A DNA stretch of 64,000 bases from positions 2,790,001-2,854,000 of the forward strand of contig NZ_CP094516.1 of NCBI RefSeq assembly GCF_029909975.1, given 5' to 3'. The position numbers and the translations under genes are program-made. Positions 54,622 through 63,137 of the stretch are shown one piece after another (the stretch's first letter is position 1; each line of letters begins with the position of its first letter). The notes beneath the pieces are model-generated. The model searched no databases. It saw only the letters and a list, made by a program, of their open reading frames with translations, and was not told the DNA's origin. The DNA comes from Bradyrhizobium sp. ISRA430. Its GTDB lineage: Bacteria; Pseudomonadota; Alphaproteobacteria; Rhizobiales; Xanthobacteraceae.

Positions 54622-54715
54622 CGTCGTCATGGCCGGGCTCGTCCCGGGCATCCACGTTCTTCGCGCCTTGGCGATAAGGCGTGGATGGCCGGGCCATAGG
54701 CGAGCGGAAGCGACG
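54622..54715. repeat. Palindromic intergenic element
   Basis: CGTCGTCATGGCCGGGCTCG..CCCGGGCATCCACG at the left and CGTGGATGGCCGGGCCATAG at the right form imperfect stems around GCGCCTTGGCGATAAGGC. It lies between the aldo/keto reductase and PhoD genes. Wording differs from the other families here, though GTCATGGCCGGGCT..CCCGGGCAT is a frequent Bradyrhizobium motif. Confidence 0.55.
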
Positions 54716-54771
54716 CTCTCCTTCGGACGGCTATGCCCGACCGTGACGCTTGGGCGATCGATTCGTGTCCC

Positions 54772-56346
54772 TCACGAATGCTGCGCCAGCACGGCTGGAC
54801 GCGCTTGCGGCTGCGGCACGATGTCGACCGACCAGAGGTCGCGGTTGTCGACGTCCTTCAGCGTCACGGTCATCACTGCGGTATCGCCATCGATGTCGAC
54901 GCGGCCGAAGAATTGGAGTCCGAAGCAGGGCGCCAGGTTCTCGCCCTGCGCTACGCTGCATCCGTTCTGGTACATCGCGACCGGGCCAAACGTGTTGTCG
55001 AGCTCGCCCGGCGCCCAGGTACCGGCATGCAGCGGGCCGGAGACGAACTCCCAGAACGGCTCGAATTCGCTGAATTGCGCCTTGCCCGGATCGTAGTAGT
55101 GCGCCGCGGTGTAGTGCATATCGGCCGTGAGCCAGACGACGTTGCGAACGCCGGCGCGTTTGATGGACGCAAGCAGATCGGCGATCTCGTGCTCGCGCCG
55201 GTCAGGTGGCCCATCGCCGAGAGCGACCGCATCGAGGCTGATCAGGCCGATCGGCAGGTCAGCCGCGATCACCTTCCAGGTCGCACGCGAAGAAGCCAAC
55301 TCGTGCTTCAGCCACGCGAGCTGCTCGGCGCCAAGAATCCAGCCGCGATGGTCGTCGCCTCTGTTCCAGGTGTCGTCGCGAAAACTGCGCATGTCGATCA
55401 TGAAGATGTCGAGCAGCGGCCCGTAACCGATGCGGCGATAGATCCGGCCCTGCCGCGCGCCGATGCCGCGGATCGGCATGAAATCGAAGAAGGCGCGGCG
55501 GGCGCGCGCGACCAGGCGCGGCGTGCCGTCGGCATCAAAGCCGGCGTCATCGTAGCTGCCGGTCGGCGACCAGTCGTTGGTGACCTCGTGATCGTCCCAT
55601 TGCGCGAACATCGGCACCTGCGCGTGGAAGGCGCGAAAATGCTCGTCGAGGTGATTGTATTTGTAGTTGCCGCGAAACTGCGCCAGCGTGTGCGCGACCT
55701 CGGATTTTTCCTCGGTGACGACGTTGCGCCAGGTCTCACCATTCGGCAGCTTCAATTCGGACGGAATGGTGCAGTCGGCGTAGATGTGATCGCCCGAGTG
55801 GATGAAGAAGTCCGGGTGATTGTCGAGCATGGTGCGATAGCTGCGATAGCCGCCGCGCGAAATATCGATGCCCCAGCCCTGCCCCGCCGTGTCGCCCGAC
55901 CACACGAACGAGATCGACCGGCCCGCGGCCGGCGCGGTGCGGAAATGGCCGATGCGGGCTTCGCCGGCAACGCCGGTCGCGATGTCGTCGAAGCGCACGC
56001 GATAGAAGATGTCCTGCCCTGGCGGCAGGTCGCTCAGCAGAAGCCTCGAGGTGAAATCGGTATCCGGCAACGCGTCGCCTGACGCGGTCGCCATGATTGT
56101 CCTGAAGCTTTCCACGGTCGAATACTCGACCTGCATGCGCGCGGGGCGGTCGGCGCGCGCCCAGACCACGGCAGAGCCATCCGACACGTCACCGGACTGG
56201 ATGCCACCCGCAATCTGCGGGCGGTCGGCAGCGCGGCTGATATAGGGCTTCGCGAGCGTGCCGAGCGAGGTGATGGCGAGGCTGGAGGTGGAGCGGACCA
56301 GGAACTGCCGCCGGGTCCATGCGCGCGAGGCGCGGAGCGTTGCCAT
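54772..56346 (-). CDS. phoD: Alkaline phosphatase D (PhoD), Tat-exported
   Basis: 524 residues. A twin-arginine signal (WTRRQFLVRSTSSLAITSLG) sends the folded metalloenzyme to the periplasm. The N-terminal beta domain (GGIQSGDVSDGSAVVWARAD) is followed by the metallophosphatase domain with FVWSGDTAGQGWG, IHSGDHIYADC, AQWDDHEVTNDW and WLTADMHYTAAHYYDPGK. It hydrolyses phosphodiesters and phospholipid head groups, using calcium and iron in known members. No Pho box identified upstream. It is followed in direction by the intergenic element. Confidence 0.95.
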   Translation of the reverse strand: MATLRASRAWTRRQFLVRSTSSLAITSLGTLAKPYISRAADRPQIAGGIQSGDVSDGSAVVWARADRPARMQVEYSTVESFRTIMATASGDALPDTDFTSRLLLSDLPPGQDIFYRVRFDDIATGVAGEARIGHFRTAPAAGRSISFVWSGDTAGQGWGIDISRGGYRSYRTMLDNHPDFFIHSGDHIYADCTIPSELKLPNGETWRNVVTEEKSEVAHTLAQFRGNYKYNHLDEHFRAFHAQVPMFAQWDDHEVTNDWSPTGSYDDAGFDADGTPRLVARARRAFFDFMPIRGIGARQGRIYRRIGYGPLLDIFMIDMRSFRDDTWNRGDDHRGWILGAEQLAWLKHELASSRATWKVIAADLPIGLISLDAVALGDGPPDRREHEIADLLASIKRAGVRNVVWLTADMHYTAAHYYDPGKAQFSEFEPFWEFVSGPLHAGTWAPGELDNTFGPVAMYQNGCSVAQGENLAPCFGLQFFGRVDIDGDTAVMTVTLKDVDNRDLWSVDIVPQPQARPAVLAQHS

Positions 56347-56464
56347 TCAGGAGACCTTCGTCGAATCGCGACGGAAGGTGCCTGCGCTCCTTGACTCCTA
56401 TCCTTACGGTTTTTTGACTCCGCGCCTACGGTTTTGCGACGCGCGGATGACGCTCCAGGACCAA

Positions 56465-56893
56465 CTAGCGCTTCCAATTGCAGATGCCGCCGGAGCGGCA
56501 CGGCCAGGTCTGGATGCGGGTATCCATCGCCTGCGCGTCGAGCGGATTGCCGTGACGATGCGCGAGCTTGGCACGCGCGGCGCCGCGCGGCGCTGCGCTC
56601 CTCGTGTGAGCAAGCTTCGGCTGAGCGAGCTTCGGCGCCGGCACGTGCACGCGCTCGGCCGCAACCTTCTTCGGCACGTCCATCGGCCGGGCGCGCGCCT
56701 GCGCGTCGTTGCCGCCGCGCGCTTCGAGCGCGACCGGCGCGAACTGCGTCTCCGGTCCGAGCCGCTTCGGCGACAGCACGGCCTTGGACAGATCGAGGCT
56801 CAGATAGTCGTCGGGTTTGTATTCGTCGGCGCGCGAGATGTTGCTCCACGCGAGCGCGGCAACAACTGCAAAACGAACGCCTTTCAGGACCAA
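56465..56893 (-). CDS. Secreted unknown protein
   Basis: 142 residues with a signal peptide (GVRFAVVAALAWSNISRADE). The mature part is basic and Ala/Pro-rich (KKVAAERVHVPAPKLAQPKL, ..SAAPRGAARAKLAHRHGNP) and ends with two Cys (WPCRSGGICNWKR). No family recognised. It is 118 bases upstream of phoD in the same direction, possibly co-transcribed. A perfect palindrome overlapping a TATAAT lies just upstream. Confidence 0.6.
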   Translation of the reverse strand: MVLKGVRFAVVAALAWSNISRADEYKPDDYLSLDLSKAVLSPKRLGPETQFAPVALEARGGNDAQARARPMDVPKKVAAERVHVPAPKLAQPKLAHTRSAAPRGAARAKLAHRHGNPLDAQAMDTRIQTWPCRSGGICNWKR

Positions 56894-56915
56894 GGACGCC
56901 TCCTGAAACCTGATT

Positions 56916-56936
56916 ATAGGGGCAATTTACCCCTAT
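56916..56936 (-). promoter_or_regulatory. Palindromic operator-like site overlapping a -10
   Basis: ATAGGGG (56916-56922), seven bases, CCCCTAT (56930-56936). Read on the minus strand, CCCCTATAAT runs from the second arm into TATAAT, so the palindrome covers a candidate -10 element 23 bases before the ATG of the secreted protein at 56893. Suggestive of a repressor site. Confidence 0.45.
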
Positions 56937-57000
56937 TTAGGAGGCGCCGCGGGCAATTCCAGCGACCGATTGCCGCCAAGGTTAAGACTGTACGGACGGA

Positions 57001-58002
57001 TCAGGCGACCTTTCGCGCGGTAGCCGCCCCGTCCAGGAACCCCATCAGGCGGTTGCGGATGATGGTTTCCGCCTCGTCCATGATGCGATCGACGAGTTCC
57101 TTGCAGGAGGGAACGTCACGGATGAGCCCTGCGACCATGCCGCAGCTCCAGGCGCCGGCATCCATCGCGCCCTCGATCATGATCTTTGGATAGACGCCCG
57201 CGACTTGATCGTGGATGTCGTGGATCTTGAGTTTATCGCCTTTCTCGCGCTCGATCTCGAGCAGGCGATCGACATTGGCGTTCTTCAGCACACGCTCGGT
57301 GTTGCGCAGCGCGCGCATGATCAGGCGGGTGTCGAGCTCGGTGGCCGCGACCAGTGCGTTCTTCACGTTCTGGTGCACCGGTGCTTCCTTGGTGGCGATG
57401 AAGCGCGTGCCCATGTTCATGCCGGCCGCGCCCAGCGACAATGCGGCGACGAGGCTGCGCCCGTCGGCCATGCCGCCGGAGGCGACGAACGGGATCTTCA
57501 ACTCTTCTGCTGCGCGCGGCAGCAGAATCATGTTCGGGATGTCGTCTTCACCGGGATGACCACCGCACTCGAAACCATCGACGCTGACGGCATCACAGCC
57601 GATCCGCTCGGCCTTGAGCGAGTGGCGCACCGAGGTGCATTTGTGGATGACCTTGATGCCGGCCGCCTTCATCGCCGGCATGTATTGTTCGGGACTGCGG
57701 CCCGCGGTCTCCACGATCTTGACCCCGCCCTCGACGACGGCGGCGATATATTCCGGATAGGGCGGCGCCGCGAAGGTCGGCAGGAAGGTGAGGTTCACGC
57801 CGAACGGCTTGTCGGTCATGTCGCGGCAGCGCGCGATCTCCTTGGCGAGCAATTCCGGCGTCTTCTGCGTGAGTCCGGTGATGATGCCGAGCCCGCCGGC
57901 GTTGGAGACAGCGGAGGCAAGCTCCGCAAAGCCGACGAAATGCATGCCGCCCTGGATGATGGGGTGCTCGATGCCGAACAGTTCGGTGATCGCAGTCTTC
58001 AC
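57001..58002 (-). CDS. Nitronate monooxygenase (2-nitropropane dioxygenase-like)
   Basis: 333 residues, FMN-dependent TIM barrel. Segments: PIIQGGMHFVGFAELASAVS, GGLGIITGLT, FGVNLTFLPTF, IGCDAVSVDGFECGGHPGED (catalytic His), PFVASGGMADGRSLVAALSL and MGTRFIATKEAPVH. It oxidises alkyl nitronates in known members; some relatives have other substrates. It follows an SDR gene in the same direction after 62 bases, and both are probably under the HxlR regulator on the other strand. Confidence 0.93.
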   Translation of the reverse strand: MKTAITELFGIEHPIIQGGMHFVGFAELASAVSNAGGLGIITGLTQKTPELLAKEIARCRDMTDKPFGVNLTFLPTFAAPPYPEYIAAVVEGGVKIVETAGRSPEQYMPAMKAAGIKVIHKCTSVRHSLKAERIGCDAVSVDGFECGGHPGEDDIPNMILLPRAAEELKIPFVASGGMADGRSLVAALSLGAAGMNMGTRFIATKEAPVHQNVKNALVAATELDTRLIMRALRNTERVLKNANVDRLLEIEREKGDKLKIHDIHDQVAGVYPKIMIEGAMDAGAWSCGMVAGLIRDVPSCKELVDRIMDEAETIIRNRLMGFLDGAATARKVA

Positions 58003-58064
58003 GTATTGGCCTCCCGGAGTTCTGGTCGCGTTTGTGACAGTCTAGTCGGACTTTTGCGCCGCGG

Positions 58065-58802
58065 TCACCATTTCTCTCCGAAGGGGCGGATCTCCATCTC
58101 GAAGGTCCAGGCGCTTTTCGGCTGCTGATAGAGCTGCCAATAGGCGTTCGCGACCGACGACGGCGGCATCAGGAGGTCGGGATTGTCGAGTGCGTTGGGG
58201 CCGAGCGCCTCGAGCCTGCGCTGCCGCACCCATTCGGTGTCGACCCCGGAATCGATGATGAGATGGGCGACGTGAATGTTCTTCGGTCCCAATTCGCGCG
58301 CCATCGCCTGCGCCACTGCACGAAGGCCGAACTTGGCGCTGGCGAAAGCGGCAAAGCCGCTACCACCGCGCAAGGAGGCGGTGGCTCCGGTGAAGAAGAT
58401 GTTGCCGCCGCCGCGCGGCAGCATCAACCGCGTTGCCTCGCGGCCGGCGAGAAAGCCGGAATAGCAGGCCATCTCCCACACTTTCCGGAATACGCGTTCG
58501 GTGGTGTCGAGGATCGGGAAATTGACGTTGGCGCCGACGTTGAAGATGCAGACCTCGAGGGGCGCATGCTTGTCGGCATCGTTGAGAAAGGAGATGATCT
58601 CCTCTTCCTTCCGCGCGTCCAGCGAGCGAGCGTGGATCTCGCCGCCGGCGGCCTCGACATCCCTCACCAGCGGCGCGAGCTTGTCGCCGTTGCGGCGGCC
58701 GGCGAAGATCGAAAAGCCCTCTGCGGCGAACTTCTTGGCAATCTCGGCACCGATGTAGTCGCCGGCGCCGATGACGGCGGCTGTGGCGTTTCGCTTGGGC
58801 AA
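58065..58802 (-). CDS. SDR-family oxidoreductase with Phe in place of catalytic Tyr
   Basis: 245 residues. The cofactor motif is VIGAGDYIGAEIAKKFA and the N-terminal IFAGRRNGDKL suggests NADP(H). At the catalytic site the sequence is FAAFASAKFGLRAVAQAMAR: Phe occupies the Tyr position of Tyr-x3-Lys, while Lys and the Ser/Thr (GATASLRG) are kept. The late HLIIDSGVDTEWVRQRRLEA is unusual. Such a subgroup of SDRs exists and its reaction is unclear. First gene after the palindromic HxlR-type operator. Confidence 0.88.
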   Translation of the reverse strand: MPKRNATAAVIGAGDYIGAEIAKKFAAEGFSIFAGRRNGDKLAPLVRDVEAAGGEIHARSLDARKEEEIISFLNDADKHAPLEVCIFNVGANVNFPILDTTERVFRKVWEMACYSGFLAGREATRLMLPRGGGNIFFTGATASLRGGSGFAAFASAKFGLRAVAQAMARELGPKNIHVAHLIIDSGVDTEWVRQRRLEALGPNALDNPDLLMPPSSVANAYWQLYQQPKSAWTFEMEIRPFGEKW

Positions 58803-58866
58803 GGTCGCTCCTCCGGTGAATGCCGCCGCTTCGTCTAGGAGCTGCGGCTGATGCGATTGATCGAAG

Positions 58867-58893
58867 ACTATAGTTCTAAAATAGAACTGTCAA
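58867..58893 (-). promoter_or_regulatory. SDR promoter with perfect palindromic operator
   Basis: On the minus strand TTGACA (58893-58888) and TATAGT (58872-58867) form a promoter with a short 15-base spacer. The spacer is occupied by a perfect inverted repeat AGTTCTA-AAA-TAGAACT (58872-58888). A regulator bound there would block transcription of the SDR-nitronate monooxygenase pair. The divergent HxlR gene is the obvious candidate. Confidence 0.7.
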
Positions 58894-58987
58894 ATTTCGA
58901 ACATGGATGTTAGAGTTCGCCAGAAATCCTCTTTATCCTTCAGATAAGTTCCTTTTTCAGACTAACACGCACCGGAGATATCCGATC

Positions 58988-59452
58988 ATGAAATGGGACA
59001 CGCTCGAGGAAGAGCCCTGCTCGCTGGCCCGCACCGTCGCTGTGGTCGGTGACCGCTGGACGCTTCTGATCCTGCGCGAGTGCTTCCTGCGGGTGCGCCG
59101 TTTCGAGGGTTTCCAGTCCGCGCTCCAGATCACGCGGCATTTGCTCTCGGAGCGGCTGAAGAAGCTGGTCCGCTTCGGTATCCTGCGTCGCATCCCCTAT
59201 TCGGAGGCGCCCAAGCGCTACGAGTACATCCTCACGCAAAAGGGACTCGACCTCTATCCGATCATCATGGCGATGGTGCATTGGGGCGACATCCACATGG
59301 GTGACGAGCGCGGCCGCCCGCTGCTGCACGAGCACAAGGGCTGCGGCAAGCTGTTCGATCCCGTGATGGTGTGCTCCGAATGCGGCGAGGTGCTGCACGC
59401 CAAGCAGGTGCATGTGCATGCGGGGCCGGGACGAAGGGGGGCGGCGGGTTGA
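58988..59452 (+). CDS. HxlR-family transcriptional regulator
   Basis: 154 residues. The winged helix shows CSLARTVAVVGDRWTLLILR (Cys in the position used for redox or aldehyde sensing), LQITRHLLSERLKKLVRFGI, and YEYILTQKGLDLYPIIMAMV. The C-terminal extension has a Cys set GCGKLFDPVMVCSECGEVL that may bind zinc. Relatives respond to formaldehyde, quinones or oxidants. The ATG at 58988 is used; longer frames add unrelated residues. Divergent from the SDR gene. Confidence 0.93.
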   Translation: MKWDTLEEEPCSLARTVAVVGDRWTLLILRECFLRVRRFEGFQSALQITRHLLSERLKKLVRFGILRRIPYSEAPKRYEYILTQKGLDLYPIIMAMVHWGDIHMGDERGRPLLHEHKGCGKLFDPVMVCSECGEVLHAKQVHVHAGPGRRGAAG

Positions 59453-59493
59453 GCAATGTTGGGGCTTCGCCGAACGTTGGAATTTTAAGATCT

Positions 59494-59533
59494 TCTGGTG
59501 TCGTCCTGGCTTTCGCCAGGATGACGTTGTTGA
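59494..59533. repeat. Short palindromic element
   Basis: GTCCTGGC-TTTC-GCCAGGATGAC is a compact stem just downstream of the HxlR gene, preceded by the AT-rich GGAATTTTAAGATCTTC. The arrangement resembles other Bradyrhizobium intergenic repeats; single copy in this window. Confidence 0.5.
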
Positions 59534-59581
59534 TGCACGAGTACGCAACGGCATCAGCATCGGGCGTTGCAGCCCGCTTCC

Positions 59582-61201
59582 TCAATGCCCCCGCGCCGGC
59601 GCGTGCAGGTCGATCGGGCGCAGCACCGCGGCGGTCGGGATCATCAGCGCAGCGATGATGGCGAGTGTCCAGAACACGTCGATATAGGCGAGGAGGTCGA
59701 CCTGCTGCTGCAAGGTCTTGCCGACCCAGGCGATCGCTTGCGACGCGGCGTCCGTCGCGCTGGAGCCTTGCGCCTGGAAGAAGCGCGTCATCGCGTCGAT
59801 GGTCTGCTGGTAGCCGATATCGGACGGCGCGACGTGCTCGATCAGCCGGCTTTGATGGAATTGCTGGCGTTGGGCCAAGAGCGTCTGCGCCAGCGCAACC
59901 CCCATCGAGCCGCCAATATTGCGCGCGACATTGATCAGGGCGGAGGCCTGGTTGGTCTTCTCGGGTGGCAAGCCGTCATAGGACGCCGTCGTCACCGGAA
60001 GGAACAGGAAGGGAAGAGCGACCGCGAGATAGATCCGCGCCATCGCGGCATAGCCGTAGGTGATGTCCCCGGTTAGCCCGGTCAAATGCCACATGGAAAC
60101 TGCGGCAACCGCAGCGCCGAACATGATCAGATATTTCGGCTGCACTATCGTGACCAGTCGTCCCGCCACCGGCATCAACATCATCGTCACGACGCCGCTC
60201 GGTGACAGCACCAATCCCGCGAGCATGGCGGTATAGCCGAGCTCAGTCTGCAAAAGCTGCGGCAATAGCTGCGTCGTTGAGATCAGCACCGCAAACGTAG
60301 CGAGCATAACCAGGAAACAGGCTCCGAACTGCCGCCTGCCGAGCAGGCGGATGTCAATTATCGGATCATCCCGCATCAACTCCCATGGGATCAACGCGAG
60401 CAGGCAGAAAGCGGCAAGCAGTGCAAAGGACAGGATCATGTTCGATCCAAACCAATCATTGCGTTGGCCTTCGTCGAGGACGAATTCGAGCGCACCGAGG
60501 CCGATGGCAACCAGAATGAACCCGACATAGTCGACCCGAAGCCCCCTGCTCAACAGCTCCGCTCTCTCCTCTTCCGCGCCTGACGGCTCCTTGACCAGCG
60601 CGCCGACCAGGAACAGCGAGACGAGGCCCATCGGCACGTTAATCAAAAACACCCAGTGCCAGGAGTAGGTATCGGTGATCCAGCCGCCGAGCGTCGGACC
60701 GATCACCGGCGCGACCACGACTGCGACGCCATAGATCGCAAACGCCTGACCGCGTTTTTGCGGCGGAAACGAATCAGCGAGGATCGCCTGCTCGCTGGTC
60801 GCCATTCCGCCGCCGCCCAGCCCCTGCAGAATGCGGAACAACACCAGCGCCTGCAAATTCCAGGCAAGGCCGCAGAACAACGAAGCAACCGAGAAGGTCG
60901 CAACGCAGATCATGTAGAAGCGTTTGCGCCCCAGCACGGTCGAAAGCCACCCCGAGATCGACAGCACGATGGCGTTGGCGACGAGATAGCTGGTGATGAC
61001 ATAGGTGCTCTCGTCTAGACCGACGGCGAGCCCGCCCGCGATGTGGCGCAGCGCGACGTTGGCGATCGTGGTGTCGAGCACCTCCATGAAGGTCGCGATC
61101 GAGACGACGAAGGCGATCAGATAGGGATTGTGCCCGCCGGCCGCCGAGCGCTCCGGCGACCAGCCGCCGGCGGACGCGCCGCCTTGCGAGATATCCGTCA
61201 T
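59582..61201 (-). CDS. emrB: EmrB/QacA-type (DHA2) multidrug efflux MFS permease
   Basis: 539 residues with 14 predicted membrane helices, as in DHA2 drug exporters. Marks: LDTTIANVALRHIAGGLAVG (helix 1 motif), SGWLSTVLGRKRFYMICVAT, RILQGLGGGGMATSEQAILA (motif C neighbour), PTLGGWITDTYSWHWVFLIN. The start overlaps the emrA stop by ATGA, so the two are translated together. Works with EmrA and an outer-membrane TolC to push drugs or toxic organics out of the cell. Confidence 0.93.
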   Translation of the reverse strand: MTDISQGGASAGGWSPERSAAGGHNPYLIAFVVSIATFMEVLDTTIANVALRHIAGGLAVGLDESTYVITSYLVANAIVLSISGWLSTVLGRKRFYMICVATFSVASLFCGLAWNLQALVLFRILQGLGGGGMATSEQAILADSFPPQKRGQAFAIYGVAVVVAPVIGPTLGGWITDTYSWHWVFLINVPMGLVSLFLVGALVKEPSGAEEERAELLSRGLRVDYVGFILVAIGLGALEFVLDEGQRNDWFGSNMILSFALLAAFCLLALIPWELMRDDPIIDIRLLGRRQFGACFLVMLATFAVLISTTQLLPQLLQTELGYTAMLAGLVLSPSGVVTMMLMPVAGRLVTIVQPKYLIMFGAAVAAVSMWHLTGLTGDITYGYAAMARIYLAVALPFLFLPVTTASYDGLPPEKTNQASALINVARNIGGSMGVALAQTLLAQRQQFHQSRLIEHVAPSDIGYQQTIDAMTRFFQAQGSSATDAASQAIAWVGKTLQQQVDLLAYIDVFWTLAIIAALMIPTAAVLRPIDLHAPARGH

Positions 61202-62358
61202 CGCACCTTCGTCCAGGGCACGACCGACATGCCGGGACCGACCGGCAGGTCGGCCGGCCAGTTGTCGACCACAATCTTCACGGGCACGCGCTGTACGACC
61301 TTGACGAAATTGCCTGTGGCATTCTCCGCCGGCAGCAGGCTGAACGCAGTGCCCGAGCCGGGCTGCACCGATTCCACGTGGCCCGTCAGCTTGTGCCCGG
61401 GATAGGCATCGATGCGGATCTCGACCGGCTGGCCCGGCCGCATGTCGTCGAGCTGGGTTTCCTTGTAGTTGGCGACGATCCAGACCTCGTCGGGCACGAA
61501 CATCATCAGGCTCTGCCCCGCCGCGACGAACGTACCCTTGGCGCCGCTGAGCTTGACGACGCGGCCGGACTGCGCCGCGACGATACTGGTATATTCCAGG
61601 TTCAGCTTGGCCTGATCGAGCTGCGCCTGCGATTGCTGGAGCTGCGCTCTTACGCCCTCGAGCTGGGCCTGAAGAGTCTTGATGCCGACTTCCGCCGCGG
61701 TCACCGCTGTCTTCGCGCGCTCGGTATTGGCCTGCTGCGCCAAAAGATCGGAGCGGGTCTGTTGCTGGCGCTGTACGGTGCCGGCGCCCTTCTCGACGAG
61801 GTCTTCAGCGCGCGAAAACTCTTCCTGGGAGAACTGGAGCTGGGCCTGCGCCTGTTCGAGCTGGGCCTTGGCCTGCTTGATCTGCTCCTGTTGTGAATCG
61901 ATCTGCGCCTCGACATTGGCGATGTTCGCTTTCGAGACCTCCACCTGCGCCGCAGCCTGATCGACGGCGATCCGGTAGTCGCGCTCATCGATCTTGGCCA
62001 GAAGATCACCGGCATTGACATGCTGGTTGTCCGTGACCGGGATATCGGTCACATAGCCGCCCACCTTCGAGGCCACGGAAAAGCTGCGCGCCGCGACGAA
62101 GGCGTCATCGGTGGATTCATAGTGGCGGATCTGGAGCCAGTAGACCAAACCGCCCGCCAGCGCGGCAAGCAGAACGATCGCGCCGACCGTGGCGAGCAGC
62201 CAATTCTCGCGAAGCCGGTAGCGCAGCGATGGCGTCTTCGCCTGCTCTTGCGACCGGTCTGCGCCCTCGCGGGATCTATCGGATACAGTCCTTGGAGCTT
62301 CCTTCGTCCTCTGCGGCTGCTCCGCGGACGGCCCATGCTCCCGGGTTTGAGCATCCAC
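61198..62358 (-). CDS. emrA: EmrA/HlyD-type membrane fusion protein
   Basis: 386 residues. One N-terminal membrane helix (LLATVGAIVLLAALAGGLVY) after a polar cytoplasmic part, then the biotinyl-like half (YVTDIPVTDNQHVNAGDLLA), a long coiled coil (about residues 130-245, AQIDSQQEQIKQAKAQLEQA), and the second half (TSIVAAQSGRVVKLSGAKGT and VEIRIDAYPGHKLTGHVESV). The GTG at 62358 has GAGGTG nine bases before and is preferred to a longer frame from 62475. An EcfG-type promoter candidate precedes it at 62428. Confidence 0.93.
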   Translation of the reverse strand: MDAQTREHGPSAEQPQRTKEAPRTVSDRSREGADRSQEQAKTPSLRYRLRENWLLATVGAIVLLAALAGGLVYWLQIRHYESTDDAFVAARSFSVASKVGGYVTDIPVTDNQHVNAGDLLAKIDERDYRIAVDQAAAQVEVSKANIANVEAQIDSQQEQIKQAKAQLEQAQAQLQFSQEEFSRAEDLVEKGAGTVQRQQQTRSDLLAQQANTERAKTAVTAAEVGIKTLQAQLEGVRAQLQQSQAQLDQAKLNLEYTSIVAAQSGRVVKLSGAKGTFVAAGQSLMMFVPDEVWIVANYKETQLDDMRPGQPVEIRIDAYPGHKLTGHVESVQPGSGTAFSLLPAENATGNFVKVVQRVPVKIVVDNWPADLPVGPGMSVVPWTKVR

Positions 62359-62427
62359 GGTGAACACCTCTATCGGGGATTGAACCGGCGCCAACCGGGC
62401 TGAACCAAGCTCGCGCCCCCGGGGCGT

Positions 62428-62452
62428 AACCGCAACGCCAAAACATCGTTCC
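62428..62452 (-). promoter_or_regulatory. Candidate EcfG-type promoter of emrAB
   Basis: On the minus strand GGAAC (62452-62448), sixteen bases, GGTT (62431-62428), 69 bases before the emrA GTG. The same words and spacing occur at 53302, 63138 and 63187. Confidence 0.55.
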
Positions 62453-62492
62453 GACGTCTGGAGCACCGCAGGCATTCGTGAATGCGCTGCTC

Positions 62493-62523
62493 AAAAAAAG
62501 CGCGACACTCTGAGTGCCGCGCT
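62493..62523 (-). terminator. Intrinsic terminator of the small stress operon
   Basis: On the minus strand AGCGCGGCACTCAGAGTGTC then GCGCTTTTTTTG: a long stem with AGCGCG/CGCGCT and CACTC/GAGTG arms and a seven-T tract, 25 bases beyond the 51-residue gene. Confidence 0.9.
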
Positions 62524-62548
62524 GTTCATGCCATGAAGACGCCTTGCG

Positions 62549-62704
62549 TCAATGCGTCTTGCTCTCATGCCACTTTTCGAGGTCCGGTTTTGCTTTCGAC
62601 CTCTGCTCCTTCTCCGGCTTCTCCTCCCAGGGCTTATTCGTCTGGGAGTGCGATCCCCAGTCGTTCTGCTGCCGGGGATCGTCGTTGGGCCGTTCCTTGC
62701 TCAT
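62549..62704 (-). CDS. Small hydrophilic protein (51 residues)
   Basis: MSKERPNDDPRQQNDWGSHS is the start and PDLEKWHESKTH the end. The whole chain is charged and hydrophilic (Lys, Glu, Asp, Gln, Trp), with no hydrophobic core, like desiccation- or stress-type small disordered proteins. GAGGA lies five bases before the ATG, it is 27 bases after the PRC-barrel gene in the same direction, and a strong terminator follows. These three signs make it a real gene despite its size. Confidence 0.75.
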   Translation of the reverse strand: MSKERPNDDPRQQNDWGSHSQTNKPWEEKPEKEQRSKAKPDLEKWHESKTH

Positions 62705-62731
62705 CAGATCCTCGCACTTAGCCCTCAAGCG

Positions 62732-63106
62732 CTATGCGACCGGAACACCATAATAGGCGTTGATGCCGCGCAGCGCAGCGTCATCGCCCCAGTTCCAGTC
62801 GCTCCGCTCTCCGTATTTCGGCGCGCCTTCCAGCGCTTTGGCGGTGATTCCGGTGACGTAGCCGCCGAGCTCGGGATCGTATTTCAATGATTGCCAGGGC
62901 AACGGATAGTGATCATTGCCGAGCCCCAGAAACCCGCCGAAGCCAAGTACGGCGTAGGACACCTTGCCGCTGATCTTGTCGATCATCACGCGTTCGATCG
63001 AACCGATCTTGTTGCGATCGGCGCCATAGACCGATGTTCCCTCGACCTTGTCGCTGCCGATCAAGCGGCCTGTCTCGCTTCGGTCCAGTTCGCCTTGGTC
63101 CATCAT
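62732..63106 (-). CDS. PRC-barrel domain protein
   Basis: 124 residues. A PRC-barrel: GRLIGSDKVEGTSVYGADRN, KIGSIERVMIDKISGKVSYA, then VLGFGGFLGLGNDHYPLPWQ. Small PRC proteins of this kind are stress-induced in Rhizobiales. Two adjacent ATGs (63106, 63103) follow a GGAGA site. The gene is co-directional with the 51-residue gene and has a candidate EcfG promoter 32 bases upstream. Confidence 0.9.
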   Translation of the reverse strand: MMDQGELDRSETGRLIGSDKVEGTSVYGADRNKIGSIERVMIDKISGKVSYAVLGFGGFLGLGNDHYPLPWQSLKYDPELGGYVTGITAKALEGAPKYGERSDWNWGDDAALRGINAYYGVPVA

Positions 63107-63137
63107 CTCGATTCTCCACTCAGCCTTGGTGTGAACC

